Assembly (NCBI GenBank): GCA_963797485.1
Contig: CAWCPF010000003.1
Location: 682,001-746,000 of the forward strand
Reading direction: 5' to 3'
Source: CAWAND01 sp963797485
GTDB lineage: Bacteria; Chloroflexota; Anaerolineae; Anaerolineales; E44-bin32
DNA: 64,000 nucleotides
Under the pieces are notes generated by a model that was given only the letters and a program-made list of their open reading frames with translations, did no database searches and was not told the origin of the DNA. The stretch's first letter is position 1, and every line of letters begins with the position of its first letter. Of the stretch, positions 19,564 to 27,820 are shown in pieces. The translations under genes and the position numbers were made by a program.

Positions 19564-19635
19564 ATGACTATCCTTTTGGTGGTTTTGTTCTTCTTGATGT
19601 GCGCCTGGCTCAGGCCGGCCGTTTTCAGCACCTGA
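19564..19635 (+). CDS. Candidate 23-residue hydrophobic peptide
   Basis: The frame begins MTILLVVLFFLMCAWLRPAV and is almost entirely one membrane helix. GAGGG lies 7 nt before the ATG, and a terminator follows 80 bp later. It is too short for homology support, so it may be chance, but the ribosome site, hydrophobicity and isolated position make it worth listing. Confidence 0.25.
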   Translation: MTILLVVLFFLMCAWLRPAVFST

Positions 19636-19716
19636 CAACCGTCGCACGTCAATAGAGCACCGGGCTCATCTCCTCACCCTTCCTTCCCGATGCGCCAGGA
19701 TGCTGACTCGTTCTGC

Positions 19717-19740
19717 CCGGCCGAGAGGCCGGTTTTGGTT
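19717..19740 (+). terminator. Rho-independent terminator
   Basis: CCGGCC-GAGA-GGCCGG (6-bp perfect stem) is followed by TTTTGGTTT. It would end transcripts from the sigma/anti-sigma/membrane-protein unit or the small frame at 19564. Confidence 0.7.
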
Positions 19741-19918
19741 TCCGGCTAGGGCCTTCGTGTCCCGGGATGGCACGGTCGGATTGGGCGGATGGCTGGTGCC
19801 GCCCGGCTCGAAGTCCCCAGGTTGAGACGATCCCCTCGCCCTTCGGCGCGACATTCTCCTTCCAAGACCGGTAGTTAATCGCAAACGGAGGCCCTATGTG
19901 GGCCGGAAGGAGATTCGC

Positions 19919-20469
19919 ATGGCAGACGTGTATGCCGTCTTCGGGACGTTGTTGGCGCTGGGGATCGTCTTCCCCGGCATGCTGACGGCCTGGTGGCTCA
20001 TGTTTCCGACCCTGGTGGCACGCGCCGAGACGCGGCTGTCGCAAACGCCGGGCAGGACCTTCGGTTTCGGACTCCTCGGGGTGCTCATAGTGGGCATCCC
20101 GGTGGTCGTCCTGCTGGCGCTCCCGTTTGGCCCAACCAAGTTCCTTGGCAGCCTGCTGATCATGGCGGCATTGATTGTGGCCAGCTTCGGCGCCTCCGGA
20201 TTGGCCGCCGTCATGGCGGCCAGGCTGGCGGCACGATCGGGCGGGCATCCGGTGGGGATCAAGTCGTTCCTGGGAGGCGCGCGCTGGCACTTGAACTGGC
20301 GGCGGCCTTCCCGCTCCTGGGATGGTTGATTGTGATACCTTTCACAATCGTGACCTGTCTGGGAGCCAGCTTGTTTGCGCTGCTCGGATGGATGCCCCGC
20401 ACAGCCGTTGCCGACGATGAGCCGGTCGTTCGCCGCGGGAGCTTGAAGCGTGAGCCTCAGTCGGCGTGA
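19919..20469 (+). CDS. Polytopic membrane protein, unknown function (paralogue 2, one apparent frameshift)
   Basis: ATG 19919 follows a good GGAAGGAG site. About four hydrophobic segments are present (VFGTLLALGIVFPGMLTAWW, FGLLGVLIVGIPVVVLLAL, LLIMAALIVASFGASGLAAV, then FPLLGWLIVIPFTIVTCLGA after the shift). The frame breaks after SFLGGA and continues in another frame as LALELAAAFPLLGW. Deleting one CG from the GCGCGC run near 20278-20282 restores about 182 residues; a one-base loss would also fit. It is related to the protein at 18872. Its 3' end overlaps the DUF1800 gene by 20 nt. Confidence 0.7.
20329..20348. promoter_or_regulatory. CRP/FNR-like palindrome ATTGTGA-N6-TCACAAT
   Basis: A perfect 7-bp inverted repeat with a 6-bp spacer lies inside the membrane-protein gene, 102 bp before the DUF1800 start. 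It matches the TGTGA-N6-TCACA consensus. It may control the DUF1800-DUF1501 pair, or it may be chance within coding sequence. Confidence 0.35.
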
Positions 20470-21937
20470 TTTCCTGCGGTTGAGCGCCCTGGTGGCGGGC
20501 ACCAGCGCCGCGTCTGCGTGCGCGCCGGTGTACGGGGGCCTGGCGCGCTTGGGCGAGCCTGCTCAGCCGCTGCCTGAAGCCGATGCCTCGCTTTTCGGCC
20601 GACTTAGCCGGCTGACTTACGGTCCCTTGCCCAGCGAGCGCCAGCGCGCCGCGGATATCGGATTGCCCGCCTGGATCGAAGAGCAGCTGGCGCCTGCCAC
20701 GCTCGACGATGGACGGCTGGACCTCCGCTTGCGCACGCTGGATGCCCTTGGCCTGCGTGCCGATGATCTGGCAGATTGGGAACAGGAGACGGTCGTCGGG
20801 CAGCTTCGCCAGGCTACCCTGCTGCGCCGCCTCTATACCCAGCGCCAGCTCTATGAGCGTATGGTCGACTTCTGGTCCGATCACTTCAACATCTATGTTG
20901 ACAAAGGCGACTGCTGGTTCCTCAAAGTCATCGACGACCGCGACGTGATCCGGCGGCATGCCCTGGGCAACTTCCGGGACCTGCTGATGGCGTCGGCTCA
21001 TTCGCCGGCCATGTTGGTCTATCTGGACAACCAGGCAAACGACAAACGGGCGCCCAACGAGAACTACAGCCGGGAAGTGATGGAGCTGCATACGCTGGGA
21101 GTCGGGAGCGGCTACACCCAGTCCGATGTGATGGAACTGGCCGGCTGCCTGACCGGCTGGGGGGTCAAGAACCACTTCTGGCGGGGGAAGTTCCAATTCG
21201 ATCCCGACCGCCACGCCCCGGGCGCGAAACAGGTGCTCGGAATGCGGATCGAACCGGCCGGCGAGGCCGAGGCCGAGTCGGTCCTGGAGGTGCTGGCCAT
21301 CCATCCCGCCACTGCCAGGCATGTGTCTGCCAAGCTGGTGGAGCGCTTTGTGGTCGATCAGCCCCTGGTTCAGGCGCCAGACCTGGTGGAGCGCGCCGCT
21401 GCCAGCTTCCTCGCCACCGGTGGAGATATCCCATCCGTCCTCAAAACCATCCTGGTCAACTCGCAGCCCGGCCTGCAGGCCGGACTGCCGGCGAAGTTCA
21501 AGCGCCCATCGGATTTTGTCATCTCCGCCATGCGCCTGTTTGAAGCAGAAAGCGACGGCGGAGCGGCGGTTCAAGGACACTTGGCCGCCATGGGCCAGGG
21601 CCTGTTTGCCTGGCCCACGCCGGACGGCGCGCCGGATGTCGAATCAGCCTGGTCGAGCAACCTGCTGCCGCGCTGGTCGTTTGCCCTCGAATTGGCACGC
21701 AACGAGATCGACGGCACTCGGCTGGCTTTGACCGACCTGCAGGCCTCGGCCGGCGCCAGTTCACCGAGCGAGACGTTGACCGCATTCAGCTTGCTTCTGC
21801 TGGGCAAGCCCGCCGCCGCCGATATCGCCGCCGCGCTGTCCGACGGTCTGGCACACACCCAGGCCGATCCGGAGACCGAGATCCCGGCGCTGATCGCCGC
21901 CGGCCTGGTGGCTTCCCCGGCCTTTCAATGGAGGTAG
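20450..21937 (+). CDS. DUF1800 family protein, exported
   Basis: The 495-residue protein starts at GTG 20450 with SRRDFLRLSALVAGTSAASAC. This is a twin-arginine-like signal (RR-x-F-L) ending in a lipobox-like Ala-Cys. The body carries typical DUF1800 text: LSRLTYGP, RMVDFWSDHFNIYVDKGDCW, FRDLLMASAHSPAMLVYLDN, NENYSREVMELHTLGVG and LTGWG. The biochemical function is unknown. DUF1800 genes are regularly paired with DUF1501 genes, as here (4-bp gap), suggesting a two-component exported complex. Confidence 0.92.
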   Translation: MSLSRRDFLRLSALVAGTSAASACAPVYGGLARLGEPAQPLPEADASLFGRLSRLTYGPLPSERQRAADIGLPAWIEEQLAPATLDDGRLDLRLRTLDALGLRADDLADWEQETVVGQLRQATLLRRLYTQRQLYERMVDFWSDHFNIYVDKGDCWFLKVIDDRDVIRRHALGNFRDLLMASAHSPAMLVYLDNQANDKRAPNENYSREVMELHTLGVGSGYTQSDVMELAGCLTGWGVKNHFWRGKFQFDPDRHAPGAKQVLGMRIEPAGEAEAESVLEVLAIHPATARHVSAKLVERFVVDQPLVQAPDLVERAAASFLATGGDIPSVLKTILVNSQPGLQAGLPAKFKRPSDFVISAMRLFEAESDGGAAVQGHLAAMGQGLFAWPTPDGAPDVESAWSSNLLPRWSFALELARNEIDGTRLALTDLQASAGASSPSETLTAFSLLLLGKPAAADIAAALSDGLAHTQADPETEIPALIAAGLVASPAFQWR

Positions 21938-21941
21938 CACG

Positions 21942-23213
21942 ATGAGTTGGTCGAATACACGTGAACAGGTCCTTGAATGCTGCGTGCATGCGCCCGAGCA
22001 GACGGATTGGCCGGCATGGCTGCCCCGGCTGGCGTTTTCACCTCGAGGCAAGGCGCCTCGGGGAGATACGCTGGTGGTGATCTTTCTGCGCGGCGCCGCC
22101 GATATGCTGAACATGGTTGTGCCTCACGGGGAGGCGGCTTATTACCGGATGCGCCCTACGCTGGGGATTCCACGACCGGATGACCGCGGTGTCAAAGCTT
22201 CCGAAAGGGTGGTCGATCTGGATGGTTTCTTTGGTCTGCATCCCTCCATGCAGCCCTTGCTCCCGGCCTGGCAGGCCGGCCAGTTGGCCGTCATCCACGC
22301 CTGTGGGGCGCCGGACGAGTCGCGGAGCCACTTCCGCGCCATGGAGCTGATGGAACGCGGCGTGACCGACGAGCGCGGGCCGGCATCGGGGTGGGTGGGC
22401 AGGCATCTGGCCAGCCTGGATACCGGCAACGTCTCCCCGTTGCGGGCGATTGGCCTGGGAGAGCAGGCGCCCCGCAGCCTGCGCGGGCGAGTGCCCGTCA
22501 CGGCCCTCAAGTCGATCGCCGACTTCCATCTCCAGGGTGACCTGCAGGCCACGGCGCGCATGCAGTCCATCCTCTCGAGCCTGTACCAGAGCGATGACGC
22601 GCTGGCCGAAGTGGGACAGGAAACCCTGGATGTCCTCCAAACCCTCCAGGCCCTGGATCCGGCCAAGTACCTGCCGTCGGGGGGAGCGAGTTATCCCGTC
22701 TCCGACTTCGGGATGGGCCTCAAACAGGTTGCCATGCTGGTCAAGGCCGAGGTCGGATTGGAGGTGGCGGCCATCGATTTGGGCGGGTGGGACACCCACT
22801 TTTCCCAGGGGTCGAGCGTCGGCTTGATGTCGGGGCTGATGCAGGATCTGGCAGACGGGCTGGCCGCGCTGCATGCCGACCTGGCCGAGCGCATGCAGGC
22901 GGTGAGTGTGGTGGTCATGTCGGAGTTTGGCCGGCGCGCCTACGAGAACGCCAGCCTGGGCACGGACCATGGCCATGGCAGCGCTTTGCTCCTGTTGAGC
23001 GGGCAGGTGCGCGGGGGTCAGGTTCATGGCGCCTGGCCCGGTCTCGAAGACGGCCAGTTGTTCGGGCCCGGAGATCTGCAGGTCACGACGGATTACCGCG
23101 ACATCCTGGCAGAGCTGTGCGCCAAGCGGCTGAACAACCCGGCGGCTGACCAGATCTTCCCGGGCTTCCAACCCATGCTGCGAGGCGTGTTCAAGCCCAC
23201 GCAAACGGGTTGA
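21942..23213 (+). CDS. DUF1501 family protein
   Basis: This 423-residue protein has an alkaline-phosphatase-like/sulfatase-like fold according to family knowledge. Visible motifs are LVVIFLRGAADMLNMVVPHG, VDLDGFFGLHPSMQPL, AVIHACGAPDESRSHFRAME, DLGGWDTHFSQGS, VVVMSEFGRRAYENASLGTDHGHG and the C-terminal YRDILAELCA. The Asp/His clusters (GGWDTH, TDHGHG) are plausible metal ligands. It has no obvious signal peptide of its own, although partner DUF1800 does. A GGAGG site precedes the ATG. The role of the pair is unknown. Confidence 0.92.
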   Translation: MSWSNTREQVLECCVHAPEQTDWPAWLPRLAFSPRGKAPRGDTLVVIFLRGAADMLNMVVPHGEAAYYRMRPTLGIPRPDDRGVKASERVVDLDGFFGLHPSMQPLLPAWQAGQLAVIHACGAPDESRSHFRAMELMERGVTDERGPASGWVGRHLASLDTGNVSPLRAIGLGEQAPRSLRGRVPVTALKSIADFHLQGDLQATARMQSILSSLYQSDDALAEVGQETLDVLQTLQALDPAKYLPSGGASYPVSDFGMGLKQVAMLVKAEVGLEVAAIDLGGWDTHFSQGSSVGLMSGLMQDLADGLAALHADLAERMQAVSVVVMSEFGRRAYENASLGTDHGHGSALLLLSGQVRGGQVHGAWPGLEDGQLFGPGDLQVTTDYRDILAELCAKRLNNPAADQIFPGFQPMLRGVFKPTQTG

Positions 23214-23349
23214 AATCGCTCAAAGCCTGAGCAAACCTTACAAATTCATCTCAATCAACCCGGGATGGTGGTCAAAACCAGCGCCATTCGATAAAATAGC
23301 CTTCGGCGCTCTAAGACGCGTGTTTGACCATCCACGGGTTGGTTCCTCC

Positions 23350-25386
23350 ATGCCGCTTAAAGTCGGCGAGATGCTGAGGCAACGCTACCGCATCGAAGAG
23401 ACCCTCGGCCAAGGCGGGATGGGTGCGGTCTACCGCGCCACCGACATCAATCTTGGTGTCCAGGTGGCGGTCAAAGAAAACCTGTTCACCACCGAAGATT
23501 ACGCCCGACAATTCCGACGCGAAGCCACGATTCTGGCCAGCCTGCGACATGCGGGCCTGCCGCGCGTCACCGATCACTTCGTGATCGAGGGCGAAGGCCA
23601 GTATCTGGTGATGGATTTCATCGAAGGCGATGATCTCCGCGAACATCTCGAGCGCGACGGGCCGATCGAAGAGGACAAAGCCGTTGGGTGGTTTTTGGAT
23701 ATCTGCGACGGCCTGGCTTATCTGCACTCCAGGACACCGCCCATCGTTCACCGGGACATCAAACCGGGAAACATCAAGATCACCCCGGACGACGAAGCCA
23801 TCCTGGTCGATTTCGGTTTGGCCAAGGTGCTTGAAGAGACCAGCATCACCACGACCGGCGCCAAGGCCATGACGCCGGGTTTCTCGCCTCCCGAGCAGTA
23901 CGGCGCCGGGCGGACCGATCCGCGGACCGACATTTACGCCTTGGCGGCCACCCTGTACACGGCGCTGACCGCCGCCATCCCGGAAGACTCGCTGGAGCGC
24001 GCCATGGGGCGGGCCACGCTGACGCCCATCCGCCGCCGGAACCCGAAGGTCTCGGCCATGATCGCCAAAGCCATCGAGCGAGCTCTGGCGCTTGACCCGG
24101 AAGAGCGTTTCCAGTCCATGGGCGAGTTCGCCTCGGCGCTGGCGGCCAGCGGCTCGGCCACCCGTCCGGCGGTAATGCGAGACTATCCGTATCTTGAGCG
24201 CACGATCGTGCCCGGATCGAAAACCATCGTCGGGCAGCCCGCTATCCCGCTGTCGCAGCCCAAGTCCGTGCGGTCCCGCTGGCCAATCTACGGCTTGCTG
24301 GGTGTGACTGTTCTGGCGATCGCCGCCGGCGCCGTCTTCGCGCTGCCCGGTTTGGGGAAGGCCGGGGGCGGTTCGCCGGCGACCCAATCGGCGGCCGCGG
24401 GCACGTCCACCGAATCCGGCTCGCCTGGCGGAAGCGGTCCAGGGGAAGGGACCAGCGCTCCAACGGGGGCGGGCTCGCCGACGTCGACCCCGCTGGCCGC
24501 CGCGCCGACGAGCGTGGCCGCGGCGCCCTCGCCGACCCCACCCGGTGGAGGCGTGGGCCAGCTAGCGTTTGCATCCAGCCGAGACGGGATCCCCCAAGTC
24601 TTCGTCATGAATATCGACGGCACGGGCGTACGGACAGTCACCCAGCTTGCCGACGGCGCCTGCCAGCCCACCTGGTCTCCGGACGGCAGCCAGCTGGCTT
24701 TCACGTCCCCCTGCCGCAGCAACAAGAGCAGTTACCCCGGAGCGAGCGTCTGGATCATCCATGCCGACGGCAGCGGCCAGCGTGCGCTGGCCTCGGCGCC
24801 GGGCGGGGATTTTGACCCGGCCTGGTCGCCCCTGGGGGACAAGATCGCCTTCACGTCTCTGCAGGACGGCCGGCCCCAGATCTACACCATGAACGTGGAT
24901 GGGACCGGGCGGACGAACGTCAGCAACAACCGCGCCAACGACAGCGAGCCGAGCTGGTCACCCAATGGCAGCCAGATCATCTTCACCTCCGTCCGGGACA
25001 AGGCGCATGAGGTTTGGATCATGACGGCCGGCGGCGGCAGCCCGCAACGCTACTCGCGCAGTTCGGACCGGGATGACTCACGGCCAAGCTGGTCCCCGGA
25101 TGGCCAATACCTGTCGTTCGATCAGGCGGTAGGCGGGGTTTCCCGGCTGGTGGTTATGCAGTTCAAAGACGGCGGCACGCCCGAGACCCGGGTCTGCCCT
25201 GACGGCCCCCTATCGGTGCAGCCCATGGGTGAGCCGTCCTGGTCGCCGGATGGCTTATGGCTTGCATTTGAGACGTGGCCCACAGGCGTCGATCATGAGA
25301 TCGCCGTGGTCACGCTAAGTTGTGCCAACTACGCAGAGCTCACATCCCACACCGGGCTCAACTTTGACGCGGCGTGGCGGCCCTGA
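23350..25386 (+). CDS. Membrane Ser/Thr protein kinase with C-terminal TolB/PD40 propeller
   Basis: This is a 678-residue PknB-like kinase. The kinase domain (about residues 10-280) shows the glycine loop LGQGGMGAVYRA, the VAVKE lysine, the catalytic loop HRDIKPGNIKI and DFGLAKV. One membrane helix follows (WPIYGLLGVTVLAIAAGAVF, near residues 312-332), then a Gly/Ser/Pro/Thr linker. The extracytoplasmic propeller has repeats FASSRDGIPQVFVMNIDGTG, WSPDGSQLAFTS, WSPLGDKIAFTS and WSPNGSQIIFTS. The propeller probably senses an envelope ligand and signals inward. A start ten codons upstream is also possible. Confidence 0.93.
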   Translation: MPLKVGEMLRQRYRIEETLGQGGMGAVYRATDINLGVQVAVKENLFTTEDYARQFRREATILASLRHAGLPRVTDHFVIEGEGQYLVMDFIEGDDLREHLERDGPIEEDKAVGWFLDICDGLAYLHSRTPPIVHRDIKPGNIKITPDDEAILVDFGLAKVLEETSITTTGAKAMTPGFSPPEQYGAGRTDPRTDIYALAATLYTALTAAIPEDSLERAMGRATLTPIRRRNPKVSAMIAKAIERALALDPEERFQSMGEFASALAASGSATRPAVMRDYPYLERTIVPGSKTIVGQPAIPLSQPKSVRSRWPIYGLLGVTVLAIAAGAVFALPGLGKAGGGSPATQSAAAGTSTESGSPGGSGPGEGTSAPTGAGSPTSTPLAAAPTSVAAAPSPTPPGGGVGQLAFASSRDGIPQVFVMNIDGTGVRTVTQLADGACQPTWSPDGSQLAFTSPCRSNKSSYPGASVWIIHADGSGQRALASAPGGDFDPAWSPLGDKIAFTSLQDGRPQIYTMNVDGTGRTNVSNNRANDSEPSWSPNGSQIIFTSVRDKAHEVWIMTAGGGSPQRYSRSSDRDDSRPSWSPDGQYLSFDQAVGGVSRLVVMQFKDGGTPETRVCPDGPLSVQPMGEPSWSPDGLWLAFETWPTGVDHEIAVVTLSCANYAELTSHTGLNFDAAWRP

Positions 25387-25419
25387 GCCGATCGCGCTTG
25401 CGCCGCAAAGGCGGCGGAC

Positions 25420-26302
25420 ATGACAGCCAAATTGATCGACGGCAAGGCCCTGGCGGCCGAGATTCGGGCCGGCATCACACGCCAGGTTGAAGAGCGGCTG
25501 GCTCGAGGCTTCCCCAGGCCCGGCCTGGCGACGGTGCTGGTCGGGGACGACCCGGCCTCCCACACCTACGTGCGCTCTAAACGCAAAGCCTGTGCCGACG
25601 CCGGGATTCGAGTCGTTTCATCATGAGCTCCCGGCCGACACGCCTCAATCCGAGGTGCTCGATCTGGTCACCAGTCTCAATCAGGATGAGCGGGTACACG
25701 GCATTTTGGTGCAGCTGCCCCTTCCGGCCGGGATCGACGAGGAGGCCGTGCTGAGCGCCATCGACGTGGACAAAGACGTCGACGGTTTCCATCCGATCAA
25801 CCTCGGACGGCTCGCCCAGAAGGGCCGTGAGCCATCCTGCGTGCCCTGCACGCCCGCCGGCTGCATCGAGCTTCTCAAACACGCCGGCGCCGTGCTTTCG
25901 GGGGCCCAGGCGGTTGTGTTGGGACGCTCCAACATCGTCGGCATGCCTGTGGCGCTGCTGCTGGTGCGCGAGAATGCCACGGTGACCATCTGTCATTCGC
26001 GGACCCGCGATCTGGCCGGGCAGTGCCGCCAGGCGGATGTGCTCATCGCCGCCATCGGCCGCGCCGAAATGGTGCGCGGCGACTGGATCAAACCCGGGGC
26101 GTTTGTGATTGACGTAGGGATCAACCACGTCGACGATCCAACCAAAGACAAGGGCTATCGCCTGACCGGGGATGTCGCCTTTGACGAGGCCGTCGAGGTG
26201 GCGGGCGCCATCACGCCTGTGCCGGGCGGCGTGGGCCCGATGACCATCGCCATGCTGCTGAGCAACACTTTGCGCGCCGCAGACCGGCGGACAGCCGGCT
26301 GA
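25420..26302 (+). CDS. folD: Methylenetetrahydrofolate dehydrogenase/cyclohydrolase (one apparent frameshift)
   Basis: FolD interconverts methylene-, methenyl- and 10-formyl-tetrahydrofolate, supplying C1 units for purine synthesis and possibly absorbing those released in purine breakdown. The N-terminus (LIDGKALAAEIR, TVLVGDDPASHTYVRSK) is in frame with ATG 25420. After GIRVV the frame shifts to HHELPADTPQSEV, VHGILVQLPLP, DVDGFHPINLGRL, VVLGRSNIVGMPVALLL and ITPVPGGVGPMTIAMLL. Removing one T of the TTT at 25616-25618 gives 293 residues, the normal length. The gene is the last before the purine island. Confidence 0.93.
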
Positions 26303-26344
26303 GCCAGGGGCCGGGTGCCCCGGCGAACGCCTCCCACCCCGGGA

Positions 26345-26359
26345 AATTGTCAGACAATT
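26345..26359. promoter_or_regulatory. Perfect palindromic operator AATTGTC-A-GACAATT
   Basis: This 15-bp perfect palindrome touches the -35 box of the promoter at 26358. It fits the TNGTNNNACNA pattern bound by GntR-superfamily repressors. The GntR/HutC gene of this same operon (29622) is the obvious candidate ligand-responsive binder. Confidence 0.6.
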
Positions 26360-26386
26360 GACGCCTTGCTTGGGCGGTGCTAGACT
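26358..26386 (+). promoter_or_regulatory. Sigma-70-type promoter of the purine island
   Basis: TTGACG (26358-26363), a 17-bp spacer and TAGACT (26381-26386) form a good housekeeping promoter. It lies 24 bp before the ATG of the 8-oxoguanine-deaminase-like gene, and the palindrome overlaps its -35. Confidence 0.65.
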
Positions 26387-26410
26387 GAACCCAGATTGCC
26401 GGGAGGCGTC

Positions 26411-27790
26411 ATGCCTACGCTTCTGGTCCGCAACGCCTCGGTCATGGTCACCATGGACGAGGAGCGCCGGGAAATCGAAGCCGGAGGGCTGTTTGCCCGC
26501 GACGGCTGGATCGAGCAGGTTGGGCCAACCACCGAGCTGCCCGAAACGGCCGACACGATCGTGGATGCCCGCGGCCACATCGTCCTCCCCGGCTTGATTA
26601 ATACCCATCATCATCTCTACCAGACACTCACCCGAGCCGTGCCGGCTGCTCAAGACGCCGGGCTGTTTGGCTGGCTCAAGACCTTGTACCCCATCTGGGC
26701 GCGCATGACGCCTGCCGATGTGCGCCTGTCGACCCAGCTTGGACTGGCCGAGCTGGCTCTGTCCGGATGCACCACCGCCTCCGACCACTTGTACATCTTC
26801 CCCAACGGCTGCCGCCTGGACGACGAGGTCGAAGCCGCCAGCCAGATCGGCCTGCGCCTGCATGCCTCGCGTGGCTCGATGAGCCTGGGGGAGAGCCAGG
26901 GCGGCCTGCCCCCGGACGAGGTAGTCGAAGACGAAGCCGCTATCCTGAGTGATACACAACAAGTCATCCAGGCGTATCACCAACCGGAGCCGGGGGCCAT
27001 GATGCGCATCGTCGTGGCGCCGTGCTCACCGTTTTCGGTGACTCCGGACCTTATGCGCCAGTCGGCCGAGTTGGCCCGATCCTACGCCGTCCATCTTCAC
27101 ACGCACCTGGCCGAAACCCTGGATGAGGAGCGTTTCTGCCTGGAGACATCCGGCAAGCGCCCGCTGGGCTTCGTGGAGGACCTGGATTGGGCGGGCGACG
27201 ATGTCTGGTTTGCCCACGCCGTGCACATCACCTCGGATGAGATCGCTCGGATGGCCGACACGGGATGCGGGGTGGCGCACTGTCCGAGTTCGAACATGCG
27301 TCTTGGCAGCGGGCTGGCGCCCATTCGCCGCTTCCGAGGGGCGGGCGTACCGGTGGCCCTGGGCGTGGATGGGTCGGCCAGCAACGACAGCTCGCACCTG
27401 CTGGCCGAAGCGCGCATGGCCCTGCTGCTTTCGCGCGTCGGCGGGGCCATCGCGCCGGAGATCGATGCCGGAGAGGGGCTGCTGAGCGCCCGGGAAGCCC
27501 TTGAAATGGCGACGCTGGGCGGTGCGGCCGTGCTTGGCCGGAGCGAGCTCGGCGCGCTGGCGGTGGGCAAGTGCGCCGACTTCATTGGCATTGACCTCAA
27601 CCAGGTCCCCTACGCCGGCGGCTTGCACGACCCGGCGGCGGCGGTCGTGTTGTGCGCGCCGAGCCAGGTCGCATTTAATTATGTGCACGGACAAGCCGTG
27701 GTTCGCGATGGCCACCTGACCGGCGTCGATCTTGGCCGGCTCGTGGAAGACCACAACCGGGCGGCCCTCGCCCTTGTCCGAGGCGAGTAG
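26411..27790 (+). CDS. 8-oxoguanine deaminase-like amidohydrolase (TRZ/ATZ family)
   Basis: This 459-residue member of the amidohydrolase superfamily (COG0402) probably deaminates an aminopurine such as 8-oxoguanine to uric acid, or guanine to xanthine. The segment INTHHHLYQTLTRAVPAAQD followed by LFGWLKTLYPIWA closely resembles 8-oxoguanine deaminase. Metal and catalytic residues are visible: HHH near residue 65, HLHTHLAETL, WFAHAVHI and GVDGSASNDS. ATG 26411 is chosen because the promoter lies immediately upstream. It is the first gene of the plus-strand island and is followed by adenine deaminase and a GntR regulator. Confidence 0.85.
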   Translation: MPTLLVRNASVMVTMDEERREIEAGGLFARDGWIEQVGPTTELPETADTIVDARGHIVLPGLINTHHHLYQTLTRAVPAAQDAGLFGWLKTLYPIWARMTPADVRLSTQLGLAELALSGCTTASDHLYIFPNGCRLDDEVEAASQIGLRLHASRGSMSLGESQGGLPPDEVVEDEAAILSDTQQVIQAYHQPEPGAMMRIVVAPCSPFSVTPDLMRQSAELARSYAVHLHTHLAETLDEERFCLETSGKRPLGFVEDLDWAGDDVWFAHAVHITSDEIARMADTGCGVAHCPSSNMRLGSGLAPIRRFRGAGVPVALGVDGSASNDSSHLLAEARMALLLSRVGGAIAPEIDAGEGLLSAREALEMATLGGAAVLGRSELGALAVGKCADFIGIDLNQVPYAGGLHDPAAAVVLCAPSQVAFNYVHGQAVVRDGHLTGVDLGRLVEDHNRAALALVRGE

Positions 27791-27820
27791 GCTCCCCATG
27801 TCTGCGAGAGCGACGCCTCG

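Larger units (their letters stand above)
19373..19918. other. Intergenic stretch between the two membrane paralogues
   Basis: This holds a short inverted repeat at 19520-19540, a candidate 23-codon hydrophobic reading frame at 19564 and a terminator at 19717-19740. No longer gene is supported. Confidence 0.5.
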
